64,000 nt of DNA from Deroplatys truncata (taxonomy: Eukaryota; Arthropoda; Insecta; Mantodea; Mantidae): contig CM060981.1 in NCBI GenBank assembly GCA_030765065.1, positions 228,415,152-228,479,151 on the forward strand, written 5' to 3'. Below are positions 44,831 to 56,968 of the stretch, piece by piece (position 1 is the stretch's first letter; each line of letters opens with the position of its first letter). Under the pieces are notes generated by a model. The model searched no databases, was not told the DNA's origin, and was given only the letters and a program-made list of their open reading frames with translations. The position numbers and the translations under genes are program-made.

Positions 44831-46220
44831 TCTGTTTTTGTGAATATAAATTGTTTGCTAAGACACTGAATTCTAACACATTCAGACATTAACTATGATA
44901 GATCAATTGTGTAGTACGTCAAAGTTCCATAGATTTGCGGTTCATCTCCTGGCTATATCATTGATTTTTTCAATTATGTTTCAACTCACCAACTTTAGCT
45001 TAAAAAGGTAGGTTTGAAAGCGTAATTATCAAAATAGGATTTAATTTATCGTTTAAATGAAGATCGTGTATATTGCTTCAGGCGTCAGTACTACTTAACT
45101 GTTTAATAAAGTAGCAATACTTATTTGAACATTTTTGCGAATTGTTTTACGGTTTTATAAACTTCGAAGCTATATTTGAGCATTTATTGATTACTTGAAT
45201 ATACAAATCATGTGCGCAAGTTTTTCCTTAAAACTTAAGGTAGACTACCGAAATCGAATCTAATATAATATTACAGAAGTGAATAAGTTTTATACCCTTT
45301 AGAGCATTGTAGGTTATAAACAGTTTTACTGTGAAAATTAAATACATACACGATGTTCCAAGATCCACATCTACTTTGTTCGAACAGGCAACCTAAATGA
45401 CTCAATATATATAAAAACACAATGATCTTTCTCACTTGACTCTTTGATAGCTGGACGTCGAGACTACAAGTAAAATTTATTGGATTGAAGGATGTAAACA
45501 AGAAAATGTCCTACTGCAAAAATATAACGTTTTTAATGTTCCCTTACCTACATATTGCGGCGGTATTTCTCGTCTTTGCGGGGGTACTGGCTATTTGGCG
45601 GCACGAAATTTGCAGGAATGGTCCCGGGTTCGGTACTAGCTCAGGGATTTGCATGGATCTTGGATCTCGGGTTAGTGGTGAATACGACTGTATTATTTTC
45701 CTGCTCGTTTAAAATCTGATTCCTCCTATTGCGTCGACACACAGACGCACATTTCCTTATTGCTATGCTTCATATCATCGCACCTATCCGCCGACACATT
45801 TTCTAAGAACCATCTCCAAGGAACTACCACGACCAAGTGTGTCTTCTAAAACTCTCCTGTTTCTCTATTTCAAATTTTCTATCTCCCCGTTACACTATCA
45901 CCTGATTTCTAGCTTCTTTCATTGGACGCCTAAAGCTATCTGGCTTTTGCGACCATTGACCATTTTCTACACATCTGCGTTCCAGACGACCTAACGTACA
46001 CTTAACAATAGAGGGAAAAACCACCCGGGCAGGTCGTTGGAATGTTCTGAACATTTAGAAACGCTCTAACAACAGGAAAATACAAGTGAATATCACTCAC
46101 AGATGTGTGTGGATTTCTAATGAAGGAAGAAGTAATCGCGCATGCGGATTCTTTCTGGCGGATATGAGCCATAAAACAACTTGTAATCTCCCTTTATATA
46201 TCCCTAAAATACTAAAAAAA
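44831..46220. other. Unassigned stretch
   Basis: A weak tRNA-like patch lies at 45585-45640 ('tactggctatttggcg' then 'cgggttcggtact'), too diverged to call. Otherwise no recognised feature. Confidence 0.4.
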
Positions 46221-47052
46221 TCTGATATGTTACACTCACATGACTTTCTATACTCTTGTACAAACTATTTTTACAAACGCTTATTCCCCATATGTTTCAT
46301 GTTAATCGAGATGTCAATTTTATTGCTAATTTTCTTGTAGGTACAAGGGGAATATGGTAGGCTTTAAGCGATAGTCAAATCTTTTAAGAGCTGGTTGCTA
46401 TGTGGGGCATTCTATTCTATTTGTATATCCAGGATATAAAAAAATGAATAACAAATTCCCATTTGAGAAAAAGTACAAGTATTGGAAAATTTAAGGGAAT
46501 AACAAGCAATATTTCGAAAATGGTTTACTCAACAAAAAAAGTGTGTATTTTAACGCGATCTACATTTTTTGTGTAGTAAAATTTTGTCTATCTCTTATGG
46601 TTTACCAGTTATGCAAAAGTCGTTCACAATGAAGAATCCTTTTGGAGACATTCCCAGAAAATTCTAGATAAACATTTCATTTGTCATAAAAATATCTTAA
46701 ACATATGATATTTTAATCAAAATCGTTAGAGCCATTTTTGAGAAAATTCAAATTTTCGAATAATGTTCCATGTAAAGGGTAAACTGGGATCGGGGGATTT
46801 TCTTGAAACCTTCCTGTCCATCTCTGGAAGATACTGAACCTAAATACCAATGTTTATCCGACTGTTTGTTTCTGAGTTATGCTGTTCAGACACACACACA
46901 TAAACACACACACCCACACACGGACATGTTTCCAAAAATACTTTTTTTGGATTCAGGGGATCTCAAAACATGTATTTCCGGTGAAATCTCGGTATCGAAT
47001 TTTTGGGTGGAATACAATACTTCCCCTTCTTACTATACGTAGTAGAGAAAGT
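46221..47052 (-). mobile_element. H-element, subtype a, full length
   Basis: Reverse copy from 'tctgatatgttacactcaca' to 'acgtagtagagaaagt', in A runs on both sides. The CA tract (46889-46922) is moderate and mixed. A 12-bp deletion is present near 46845. Confidence 0.87.
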
Positions 47053-47492
47053 AAAAAGGATTTACCAAGCCTATGTGCTGTTACACAAATGCATTGGAGT
47101 TATAAAGGAACATATGAAGAAGACTTGAATCTTGGTTAAGATTGCCATGAGTAGAAAGTAGCTCTTGTTACTCCAAAGTTGTATGTAAAATAAGACACAT
47201 GCCGCCAATACTGGAGGTGGTTTAATGCCAAAGTTCTAGATTTGAAGTTCAGGGTAGGGTTATAATTCTAACCTAACAATCCACGTGTGCTTTTTATTCA
47301 TTCACTTTTCATATAGTCACTTGGCATATTTATGCGGATTATGTTTTAGGTCTGTATTTAGTCTTTAATTCTGAGCTTTTTACCGGCTATTTCTTTTCTT
47401 CAAAAAAATAAGAATAATAAAAAGCTTAATTCTACATAACGCCTGAGCTCCGGTCCCTTTTAAAACTAAAAAAAAATTAAATGTGTATGTGC
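47053..47492. other. Unassigned stretch
   Basis: No recognised feature. Confidence 0.4.
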
Positions 47493-48333
47493 TGATTACA
47501 CATGACTTTCTCTACCCTGTGTCGTTTATTACTGAGTATACAAGCTATTCTTACTAAAGCTTACTTTACTGTTTAATACATTTTAATCCAAATAAACCTT
47601 TGCAGAAATAGCTACATTATGCATTTCGTTATAGATGCGAACAGCGACAGTTAAATGTGTAAGTACTGGACGCTATATGTTGGGCTTAAAATTTCACACA
47701 CTTTCTATGACATCGCGAGAAATAAGTGAATATTGACAGCACTAGAGAATGGCCAAGTAATGAACAATTGGAACCTTTAATAATGGATATCTCGGAAATG
47801 TCTTATACCACAAAAAGCTTAATTGAAATAAATCTTGTGTTTTAAAAAAATCTACATTTTTAGTTTACTACGTTACGTTTAAGGTTTACCTGTTATGCAA
47901 GATTATACAAAACTTCTTCCAAATGAAGTGGACTTTACAGGCTATTCCCAGAAAATTCAAAATATACATTGTATTTGTAATGTAAATATGTTTAGTATAT
48001 GGTATTTTAATAAAAATCATCGGCCATTTTTTAGAAAATAAAAAATTTCAAAAAAATGTTCCATGTTAGGGGTAGCCTGGGGTGATGGATTTTCCTGAAA
48101 ATATTTTTGGTATCTTTTGAAGGTAGTGAACCTAAATACCAAGTTTAGTATTTATCCGACGTATCTTTTTGAGTTAGCGGTTCACAGACACACACGCATA
48201 GGCATTTTTCTAAAAATGATATTATTTTTTATTCAGGGTATCGCAAAACATGTATTTGCGGCGAAATCTCGATATCGAATTTTTGGGTGGTATACAATAT
48301 TTATCCTACTTACTATACGTAGTAGGGGAAAGT
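47493..48333 (-). mobile_element. H-element, subtype b, full length
   Basis: Reverse copy from 'tgattacacatgactttctc' to 'acgtagtaggggaaagt'. It carries subtype-b markers 'caaataaacctttg' and 'acagcgacagttaaatg'. The hairpin terminus is partly lost. Confidence 0.82.
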
Positions 48334-48394
48334 AAAAACGAACGAAGAAATCGAATTAAACTAAGGCAATTAGAAAGACGAACAAAAGAATAAT

Positions 48395-48780
48395 ATGTTT
48401 TGTGGCACCAACTAATTCGTTTACCGTCCTCAATCTTCGAGACTTGGAACCCACCAGGTTTCTGAAATAATTGGTATTCTCTGCTAGTGATTTCTAAGTG
48501 TCTTCTATGGCATACCAGAGCTGTGTGGCGTTAGTAAACCTGGGACACCGAGAAAGGCTCCTCTTTATTTTCAGTCAAATGTGTTCTATGGGTGACTTCG
48601 GATGCCATCGCATCTGCTCAAAAATGTTCATGTGATCCAAAAAACCAGCTTTTAACTCTAGCTGGTGTATGGATCGAATGGTTATCCTGCTGTAATATAA
48701 TAGTTCCTTCAGGATAACGCTCTCGGAGAGACTGGAGGAGAGCATGGAGTGTTTCAATATACGAAGACTGAGACTGATTT
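48395..48780 (-). pseudogene. Tc1-like transposase C-terminal fragment
   Basis: On the minus strand, LLQSLRERYPEGTIILQQDN (about 48743-48684) runs on to SIHT, the region holding the second catalytic Asp. After a frameshift, 'HMNIFEQMRWHPKSPIEHI' keeps the P-I-E-H-I block; the usual D-L-N between S-P and P-I-E is deleted and the following Trp codon is a TGA stop. 'LKIKRSLSRCPRFTNATQLW' and a 'SRRLRTV' end follow, as in Tc1 C-termini. Not functional. Confidence 0.78.
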
Positions 48781-48809
48781 TTTTTCAAGATGTTTATTAC
48801 TTCATTTCA

Positions 48810-49335
48810 ATGTTTACTGATCATTTTCAAAGTAACCAATCCCCTTCTACTCCAATGCACCTTTCATAGTGTATCTGCCAGTCCTCGAGCACATGGTGCA
48901 GACAATTATTTGTGAGGTCATTGAGAATCGTCTCACTTTTCTTGAGCACTGCTTCAGAGTTTTCAAATCGAATGCCCCGGAGCGTTGCCTATAATGATGC
49001 GAATAAAACAACCATAGGGTGCAAGATTGGGGCTATAAGGCGGATGCGGTACACAGGTAGTGTTCCATTTAGTCCAAAACTGCATGACTTAATTTGCGAC
49101 GCGAGATCATGCGTCATGTTGAAGTCGCCACCCAGTCCAATGAAGTTCTGGTCGTTTCCTTACAATGTGTTTCCTCAGTTTAGCCAATACTCACGTGTAG
49201 CATGTTGCTGTAACAGTAGTACGAGGGAGAACTGCATGCTGGTAAATCATTCTATTACAGTCAGTTTGGTATGCGAAATAAAAGCAGGTTCTACAAAACA
49301 TATCATTATTACTGACCTACGATGCGAGAATGCTG
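48810..49335 (-). pseudogene. mariner (SETMAR-like) transposase C-terminal fragment
   Basis: Minus-strand pieces in order: HRRSVIMICFVEPAFISHTK (about 49320-49260), VPHPPYSPNLAPYGCFI (about 49060-49000, the region of the last catalytic Asp, here P-N-L-A-P-Y-G with Asp residues lost), and LRGIRFENSEAVLKKSETIL with 'WQIHYERCIGVEGDWL' at the end (about 48980-48835). Several stops and frameshifts. The 143-codon plus-strand frame over it is only its antisense shadow. Confidence 0.75.
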
Positions 49336-49574
49336 CCGCCTAGGGACATTATACATAAAAACCCCGCTCTTGCTACAGGAAGAGTCTTTGTTGATCAGCC
49401 TTCATAGGTTTTGACGTTCAGCTTTCCATGAACGCATAACAACTATTGGGCCTTCCCGCCACTAGTTGAGAGCGTTGGCGGTGATATACAGCTTAACTAC
49501 AAGGTACATGTATATGTAGTACGCATAATGTAATAGAAACAATATATAGATTTAATGTAAGAAAACGATATATG

Positions 49575-49680
49575 GTGTAAAACGGAGGAAAACTTGCCAA
49601 TCACTGAGGTTTGAACACGTGTTGCCAGTGTGAGAAGCGCATGCTTTGCCTCTGAGCTATTTGCTCTTACTTCTCAAAAG
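49575..49680 (-). mobile_element. tRNA-like sequence, SINE head or tRNA pseudogene
   Basis: The minus strand reads 'tagctcagaggcaaagca' (A box) and 'gttcaaacctcag' (B box), about 30 bp apart. The acceptor pairing is incomplete. Confidence 0.5.
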
Positions 49681-50603
49681 TTCTGTTTCTGTGCCCAATT
49701 AACACGCAAGGCAATAAAAATCGCCATGGAATTCTTGGTTAGGTCATTTCTCGTTTTATGGGTACTCGATGGATTACATGGGTTCAGTTCATTGGCCGTG
49801 TTCGTCAACGAGTTTTGATTGTACCTCTTTTGTGTAGCAACCAATGAGCATGCCACCAGACAGATGCTTTTATGTTCTACTGGCACATTGGCTTCGAAGG
49901 AAGACAGGAAGTAAATTAACCTGCTCCATCACTCCTCTTTCATTGTCAGGGTACAAATAGAAGGACTGGACAGACGATAAGTACTACCATGGATATTGTT
50001 TTTGCCACTATTGGAACTCTTGGAATGGACACGTGTGAACCCTACTTAAAACCAAATTGCAGATGGAATAACTCCTACTCTCAGAGTGTGCTCAATTTTT
50101 TCCGAAGTACAATACTTTCATACAGAACATAGGCAGGACAAAGGAAATCAATGAAGTGCTCATTCGAATTCAAAACGCTACTCCTAGAATGTAGTAACTA
50201 GTAGTCAATAATGGTGATGTTTGACATCGATCAGGATGAAATAACATTTGATTGACACCTTATGTAAGGCAAATGTTTGGTTTTAGGGGCATGGTGTCAT
50301 TGTTCCTATTGCCAGTACCAATCAGAAGGGGGTCAAATGCGCGTTGTTGCGGGCTTCAGAATTTTTGGAGGTTGAGAGGAAATTAGAATGTGATCGAATA
50401 TGGATGCGTTCGTTTGAATAGATTAATTAAGTCATTGTTTCTAGGCAACTATTACATCATGCATGTGTTGAAAGGATAATTATGCAGAGAGATTTTGACT
50501 CTCATAATAACCTGTTTACAATGCTAGGATTCTATAAATCATTCTGTACTACTTGAACTTGTCCAAAATCCAATAGGCACATCTCGTAAATTATATACAA
50601 ACT
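49681..50603. other. Unassigned stretch
   Basis: No recognised feature. Confidence 0.4.
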
Positions 50604-50628
50604 GCTTTCTTTCTTTCTTTCTTTCTTA
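50604..50628. repeat. (CTTT)n microsatellite
   Basis: Six imperfect units just before an H-element start; the element's own 'ctttctct' end may have contributed. Confidence 0.85.
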
Positions 50629-50638
50629 CTTACTATTT

Positions 50639-51065
50639 GCTTTCTCTACTACTTAACTATAGTTAACAAAGGAAGCTTGCATCTCACCGAGATTTCCCCA
50701 GAAATACACGCTTTGAGCCTCTCTCAATCCAACAAACAGAAGCATTTTTATAAAACAGTCCGTGCTTGTATGTGAGCAGCATAACTAAAAAAAACGAAAA
50801 GCAGGTTAAGTACTAAACTTTGTTTAAATTCTGCATCGTCCAAGGATACAACACGAAGATTTTCAAGAAAATCCTCCCACCCAAAGTACTCTTAAATGGA
50901 AATCCTTTTAAAAACATTTATTTTCTCAGTTATGACTAACGATTTTTATTAAAATACCAAATGCTTAAAATATTTTCATAACAAATCAAATGCATATCTT
51001 GCATTTTGTGCACATAGTCTCCGAGGTCCTCTTCATTCCGAGAGCCTGTTTTTTATAATTTATTT
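50639..51065 (+). mobile_element. Outer H-element, 5' part (split)
   Basis: Starts gctttctctactacttaac. It follows the consensus to 'cattccgagagcctgttttt' and is interrupted by the copy at 51066. The rest is at 51891-52284. Confidence 0.78.
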
Positions 51066-51890
51066 ACTTTCTCTACCACGTACATAGTAGGTAGAGAAGG
51101 TATTGCATTCCATCCAAGAATTCAATATGCACTTTTCATGGTAAATACGTGCTTTGAGGTCCCCTAAATCCAAGAAAAAGCACTTTTTGTAAATAATATC
51201 CGTGTGTGAGTCTGTAAACAGCATAACTAGGAAACAAAAAGGTCGGATAAGTACCAAACTTGATATTTATGTTCAGTATCTTCCAAAGATGCGACACGAG
51301 GATTTTCAAGAAAATTCTCCCACTACAAACTACACTTTACATGGAACAGTTTCCAGATTTTTTATTTTTCTAATAAGTGGCTGTAATGATTTTGATTAAA
51401 CTACTGTTTAGTAAAGATATTTACTTGACAAACAAAATGTATAACTTGCATTTTTTGGGAATAGCCTATGAAGTCCTCTGCTTTCGAAAAGAATTTTGTA
51501 TAATCTTGCATAATTGGTAAACGTTAAGGGCTACCTGGAAGCGTACTACACAAAAATGTAGATGTCTTTAAAACACACAATTTATTTCAAATAAATATTT
51601 TTGTGACATAAGCCTCTTCTAAGGTATCCGTTTTTAATAATTCGAATTGTTCATTACGTGGTCATTCTTTTAAATTCCTGTCAACATTCAGTTGTTTTCC
51701 TTTGATTGCATGGAAACAATAGTTCTTAAACATTTTACTATCACTGTCCTCTTTGTATGTATAAGAAATGTGTAATGTAGCTATTTTTGCAAAGGTTTAT
51801 TTGCGTTTAAATATAGTAGAAGTAAAAATAAATAGTAAGAAACTAAAAAAGATAGAAGGTAGAGAAAGTCATGTGAATGATCATATCATA
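51066..51890 (+). mobile_element. Inner H-element, subtype b, full length
   Basis: Starts ACTTTCTCTACCACGTACAT and ends 'ggtagagaaagtcatgtgaa' followed by 'tgatcatatcata' and a T run. Nested in the copy at 50639-52284, giving a second independent boundary definition. Confidence 0.82.
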
Positions 51891-52284
51891 TTTTTAATAA
51901 AGAGTAAGAGATACACAAAATATTACTTCACAAGGAATGTAGATCTATTTGTCATACACATTTTTTGTGTGAAGTTAACTATATTCCTTATTATTGGATT
52001 GAATTTTCAAGTACTTACACTTTTCTCAACTGGAAAGTCGTTATTCATTTTTTTCTCGTAGTTATGCAAAGAGCATTGAGCTTCAAAGCTATTACATGGC
52101 GACAAGCACTTTAAAATCATGATTATCGCTTTACCTACTGCCTCATTACATCTACAATGGGATGTACAAGATTGAATTGAAGGTTTATCTGGATTTACAG
52201 GAAGTGACTAGAATAATAAGCTTTCATAAAAATAGGTTGTACAAGAGTGAGTAGAGAAAGTAATATGAATGCAACGCATAAGGA
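51891..52284 (+). mobile_element. Outer H-element, 3' part (split)
   Basis: Resumes 'agagtaagagatacacaaaa' (consensus 'ccgtaagagatagacaaaat') and ends 'gagtagagaaagtaatatga', 'gcaacgcataagga'. Confidence 0.78.
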
Positions 52285-53879
52285 TTTTTCTGTTGCGTAC
52301 ATTTTGCTGGCTATAATTCTTACAACCTGCAAACTGCGCTTCATTCTTTCAGGAAGTGACAAGAGTTTAGTTTTCTCACTGATAACACTTCTGTGATGTT
52401 TTTAATTAGTTCTTGGAAAGTCGCCTTGCTAATGAGTTTGTTTACAAGTATAAGCATACAACATTACTAGTTGTAAACTCGCTGTATTAACCTCCTGGAA
52501 CTGCAGTTTATCCTTACGTACACACAAACACGCTGAGCTAGAGAATATACTGAAATAGCAATGGCAGTGCTACTGTGCCGTGGCATCACTTGTGTCCAAA
52601 GGAAAGAAGACAAGTGTTTTAGACATGGGACAATACATGAACGAATCGTTCATATGACTACAAAGAAAGAATCGCAAGAATTGTGCGTGTATCGTCGTTC
52701 AAAAAAAAAAAAAATCGTGATCACGACATTCTCGATTCATTCTCGCTTGCACTTTGTTTACTACCCTTAGCTTAGGCTGCCAAGCCGAGCCCGGACGAAT
52801 ACTGCCGAGTGAGTACGACGATGCGCAAGAAAATTACCACGCCTTGTGACGTAACATGGTATAGGAAAACAGAACAGCAGTAAAAAAATTGAATATTGCA
52901 GAATTCTGTCCATTCGGAGTAGACCAGAATCATCGCAGTACTGAATGAATTCTGCAGGTTGAAAGAATCGTTGATTTGGTAGACCAACACGATCTTTGAG
53001 ATGATGATGATGATGTCATTACCTAAGAGTACCGAGTTCAGTCGAGAAAGAATAATTCAAATAACGCAAACTGTAAAGCGCAGTAAAATTAATCGCAAGC
53101 ATTGCCAATGGATTAATGGAAGCTGCAGAACGTTGTATAAACAATATCACTAATGTTCAATATTTCACTGCAAGATCTAATACACAGTATTACTGATTAC
53201 AGCGTGGTAGATATTATATACAATGGAAAAATATATAAAAATGGAGGGAAAATAGGGAGTTTTAGAATTCCTGTTTGAACAACATTTTTATTATAAAAAT
53301 ATTAAAAGGTTTAAAATGATATAATGTAAAACATTAATTTATACACTATAATCTCTATTAAAAATATAGAAACATGCATCAATATAACTAAGCGTATTCT
53401 CATGCATAACAGATTCCTCGAATGTGCTAAAATGAAATTGATACAATATTTTTGCACTAGCACTATCTTATATCAGTGATAAATAGTAAGGGGACGATTT
53501 ATGAATCGTGAACGAATCGTATGAATCATTACTGCAAAAGGAATGGCTCGACCCAACTTTCAAGCGTATAGGAATTGCGCATAAAGCATTGTTTTCGAGT
53601 ATGTATTCCCTCAATTGAACGCGAGCGTTAAGCAGCGCGTGCTCTGCCTGTAGTTTTCGAAGCTTGGAGCCAATTCCAGATTGGCACCGTCTACGCCCAT
53701 AAGAACAGTATAAGGTTAGGATATACGTTCTACGCGGTTGTTATGGGAGAGATGGAGCCAAGGTTGCTCTGACGCAGAATTTAGTTCCACTCCCTACAGC
53801 ACAGTTAAACACAGAACCTAGCTATAGTTCTCTATATGCAAGGTACAGCAGCTGACTTATCCTGCGAATGCTCCAATAC
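52285..53879. other. Unassigned 1.6-kb stretch
   Basis: Near-palindromic 'tgaacgaatcgttca' at about 52638 and a related 'gtgaacgaatcgtatga' at about 53507 are the only structure seen. A 69-codon frame (52561-52770) ends in an A run and has no recognised motif. Confidence 0.4.
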
Positions 53880-53884
53880 TTTTA

Positions 53885-53960
53885 CTGATTGGCTGAGACC
53901 TGATCACGTGGTATCCGTGCGCGATCTTGGGCTGGTTGCCTCAGTATAAATATAAGGAAA
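53885..53960 (+). promoter_or_regulatory. Predicted Pol II promoter: inverted CCAAT, E-box, TATA
   Basis: ATTGG (inverted CCAAT) at 53888-53892, CACGTG at 53905-53910, and a strong TATAAATATAAGG from 53945. The THAP-like frame opens about 40 bp after the TATA box. The order and spacing suit an insect TATA promoter. Confidence 0.55.
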
Positions 53961-53985
53961 CAGCTGTTTCGAAGCTGATTTATGA

Positions 53986-54408
53986 GTAATACTGCCAGAT
54001 TGCTGTTCTTCCGTGTGCACTACGAGGCCACAAAAGGGTATTAAATTCTATAGGTTACCATCGAAACTCAGAAACTTGGAGAGAATAAGGATTTGGTTGG
54101 CCAAAATCAGTAGAAAGTACTGGACCCCTGGGGAAGAATTAAGTGCCCATTCTGCATTTAGCAACATTTATTTATTACTGGATTTCACGAGTGATTTAAT
54201 ATTTGTATTACGCAAATTTTCAATCGTTTTGGGCTTCTGGAATGGAACATTTCAGGATTCTATGTATTATAAACAGCAATGTACATATAACCTGTTGTTT
54301 TGTTTTACTGATTCTGCTACCAATCTTTCTGAATTCAATCAGTTTTGTTCAAACATTTTACTGAAAATGCAACCAGTTTTATGGTTTATTTATTTATTTA
54401 TTTCATGA
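53986..54408 (+). pseudogene. THAP-type zinc-finger-like segment, degenerate
   Basis: The open frame reads LPDCCSSVCTTRPQKGIKFY, then RLPS, then IRIWLAKISRKYWTPGEE. This matches the start of a THAP domain: Cys pair (C-x4-C), F-Y-R-L-P, then W-L-x-K-I-x-R-x-x-W-x-P. The second half, which should supply the later Cys and His zinc ligands (normally near C-S-x-H-F), reads LSAHSAF, so the Cys is missing. The codon at the usual start Met is CTG. After residue 60 the frame looks like random translation. THAP domains bind DNA in host regulators and P-element-type transposases; a decayed P-like element or an exon with an unseen splice site are both possible. Confidence 0.5.
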
Positions 54409-56968
54409 TTACTAGTATAAATAATGGCGACACAGGTTTCTTTATACAGTTTATCATTGCTAGCATTGACTTTTTTCACAAGTTCACTGTAGTTACAACT
54501 TGAAAGCTATGAACACGTTAACTTACACGTAAATGGTACTAAATTTCTACTCTACTTATCAAATGCATTTTTATATTTATAGCCAAAGGTTGCCTGAAGT
54601 TAAATATGTCCAATTATAAGAGTTTATTAACGCTTTCAGCATGCTGTCAGTTCCTAAGCTCCTAAACTGAGTTTATTTGCAATACTACTGTGCATATTTT
54701 AAAAAGTTGTTTTCTAATTAGTCTCATTTTTCTGAACTGTATTCAATAAGCATGCAATTTGTAGAAATCTATTTAAGCATATAATGTTACAATACTGGGC
54801 TCTAAAATATTTAAAATACGTATATTATATGTTCCAAAGTAAAAGACCGCCGATATGACAGGGTATGGAACAATTAAAAAGTAAAACAAAAATGTTAAAT
54901 GTCATAGTATCGTCAAATGTTGTAACTCAACTGATTGGAGTTATCAGAGAAAAACAACATTTTACTCATAGGATTGCTTAAAATACTAATTTGGGTTTTA
55001 TTTTTACAGGAAATCCAGTATACGTCTTTCTTAGAATTATTAATTTTCCATGTTTTTGATAATTCTACAACTTTTAGTAATAACTTGTATTGATGTTCCG
55101 TAATAATTTATAAAAGGGATCTATATAAATAAACAAAAATTATTACATAATTGTATGGAACTTTCGTAACTAATTTCACCATCAGCAGAGCAGAAAGTCA
55201 CCAATTTATTTCTGGAGGTGAGATGACTTCATTTGGAGTAGAAACCATTTTACTTGGAAAAAAACCCTCGTCTCTTTATTATTCTTCCTTAACCTATTTT
55301 AATATATATACCAAATTTGGCTTAACTGAAGGATAACACATTGGAAGATTTCCTTACGAATACCAAAAGTGTCATACAGTATTTTCTTCATACCGCTTCT
55401 GTAATTAAAGGTTTGTTAATGTTATCATAATGCCAAGAAACATTTGTATATTATTATTTTATTCTACATTTAAACTGTGAACAGGATAATGTCATGGAGT
55501 CGCGTACATGTAGCGCAGGATTCATTTACTCTACAACATTAATATGCGCAAACGGTGTTAATAAAGGCGTAAGTAAAGTAATACTTTTAATGCCGGAAAT
55601 ACGTAAGTTGTACACAAGTGTATTGGTGTCCTTCTGTGTATGATATTTGTGTTTTATTTCGGTTTTTATAAGATCGTAAAACGAGTCTAAATTCCTTGTA
55701 TATGGGAAGAGAGGCGAAACTTCAGCCCATTATGGCTGCCGCGCCGACCTTCGCTGTGCTTTGAATATAGGGAACTTTAGAACTAGCGATATGGTGGAAT
55801 ACACATTCTGCGGTCAACCTTCCGTTAATGTAATGTAACCATCTTGTTGCAAGTTAATACTTATACGTTTGGGAGCGTAAATTAATGTTTAATTAAATCG
55901 AATGCAGAAAAATACACCAAAATATACTTATAAATAAAAGTGTGTGGTTAGGTTCTGAAACTAAGAGGCGTTGCTTCAATATTTGTATATTTTAAAGCTG
56001 CAGGGTTTATGGTTGAATATGTGGTATCTTATTCACCACAGAACAAAAAACTAACGTATTCACCATGTGGTGAGCACCTGTTTTCAAAGCAATTGCCAAG
56101 TATTTCTGTTTATGTTCGTGTAAGAACAGTTCAGTCCAAAGGCGTGGTTTACCGTGAAACAGTACGAATAATATTACTGATTGTTTCAATACAAACTATA
56201 AATGGTATTAATATATTCAATTAAATACATTTCATAATAAAAAATAAATTCATTTTCTTTAACTTCATGAGAAATAACGTGTGAAATTATACCAAATCCT
56301 GCGATACAATAGTTAATTTATATTTTAGTGTGTAATGTTTTATTTAAATGAATATTCAGTTGTGTGTGAACTTACAAAAATGAACAAAGTAAATAAAACA
56401 TTAAAAATTCCATTCAGCAACAGGACTGTCACTAAAAAAATCAGATTAAAATATTAGGTAGGCCACTCCCGAATCTAAATCTGCAACAGCAATCAAAATC
56501 GATGTCGTAAATTCAGTCGGAAATTTATCAAGAGAACAAATAGATTTGTGGGTGTGAGGAAAACAGTGCTATTACTTTTAGTTTTCCTTACGTGCTATTT
56601 AGGGGAGATGTCCATGGTGTAAGACCGAAATAACTGATTTGGGGAATATATAATCTAAAATGAAACTGCATTCTTCAATTATTGCCCTTTGCCGTTTGTT
56701 CTATGCTACTGCACGAAGTTGGTAACCACATTATTTGAGAGATTCTTCTCACTTTTTTTTGTCCCCACCAATAGGACACCTCAGCTGCTGCCATTGAGCA
56801 ATGCTATGGTACCAACGCTGTGGTATCAAATACAAGCATTTTATCATATGTTTAAAGAATAAAGTATTACTATATTAAATATGTTAAAATTTACCTCATT
56901 ATGATATGAAGTGCTTCATAGGTTAATGATAGTGAAGAATGGAGTTTTCAGATAAAATTATACCTTTT
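54409..56968. other. Unassigned 2.6-kb stretch
   Basis: Very AT-rich, with no recognised repeat or coding motif. A GC-richer patch at 55700-55770 contains 'attatggctgccgcgccg', which resembles a YY1-type initiator but leads to a very short frame. Confidence 0.4.

Noticed and set aside
45485..45712. 75-codon hydrophobic small protein
   Set aside because: No conservation evidence, and it overlaps a weak tRNA-like patch. Could be chance.
48912..49343. Plus-strand frame of 143 codons
   Set aside because: Antisense shadow of the mariner C-terminal fragment on the minus strand.
55729..55760. Host gene start with a YY1-like initiator (ATGGCTGCCGCGCCG)
   Set aside because: The frame stops after about ten codons and no splice structure is evident.
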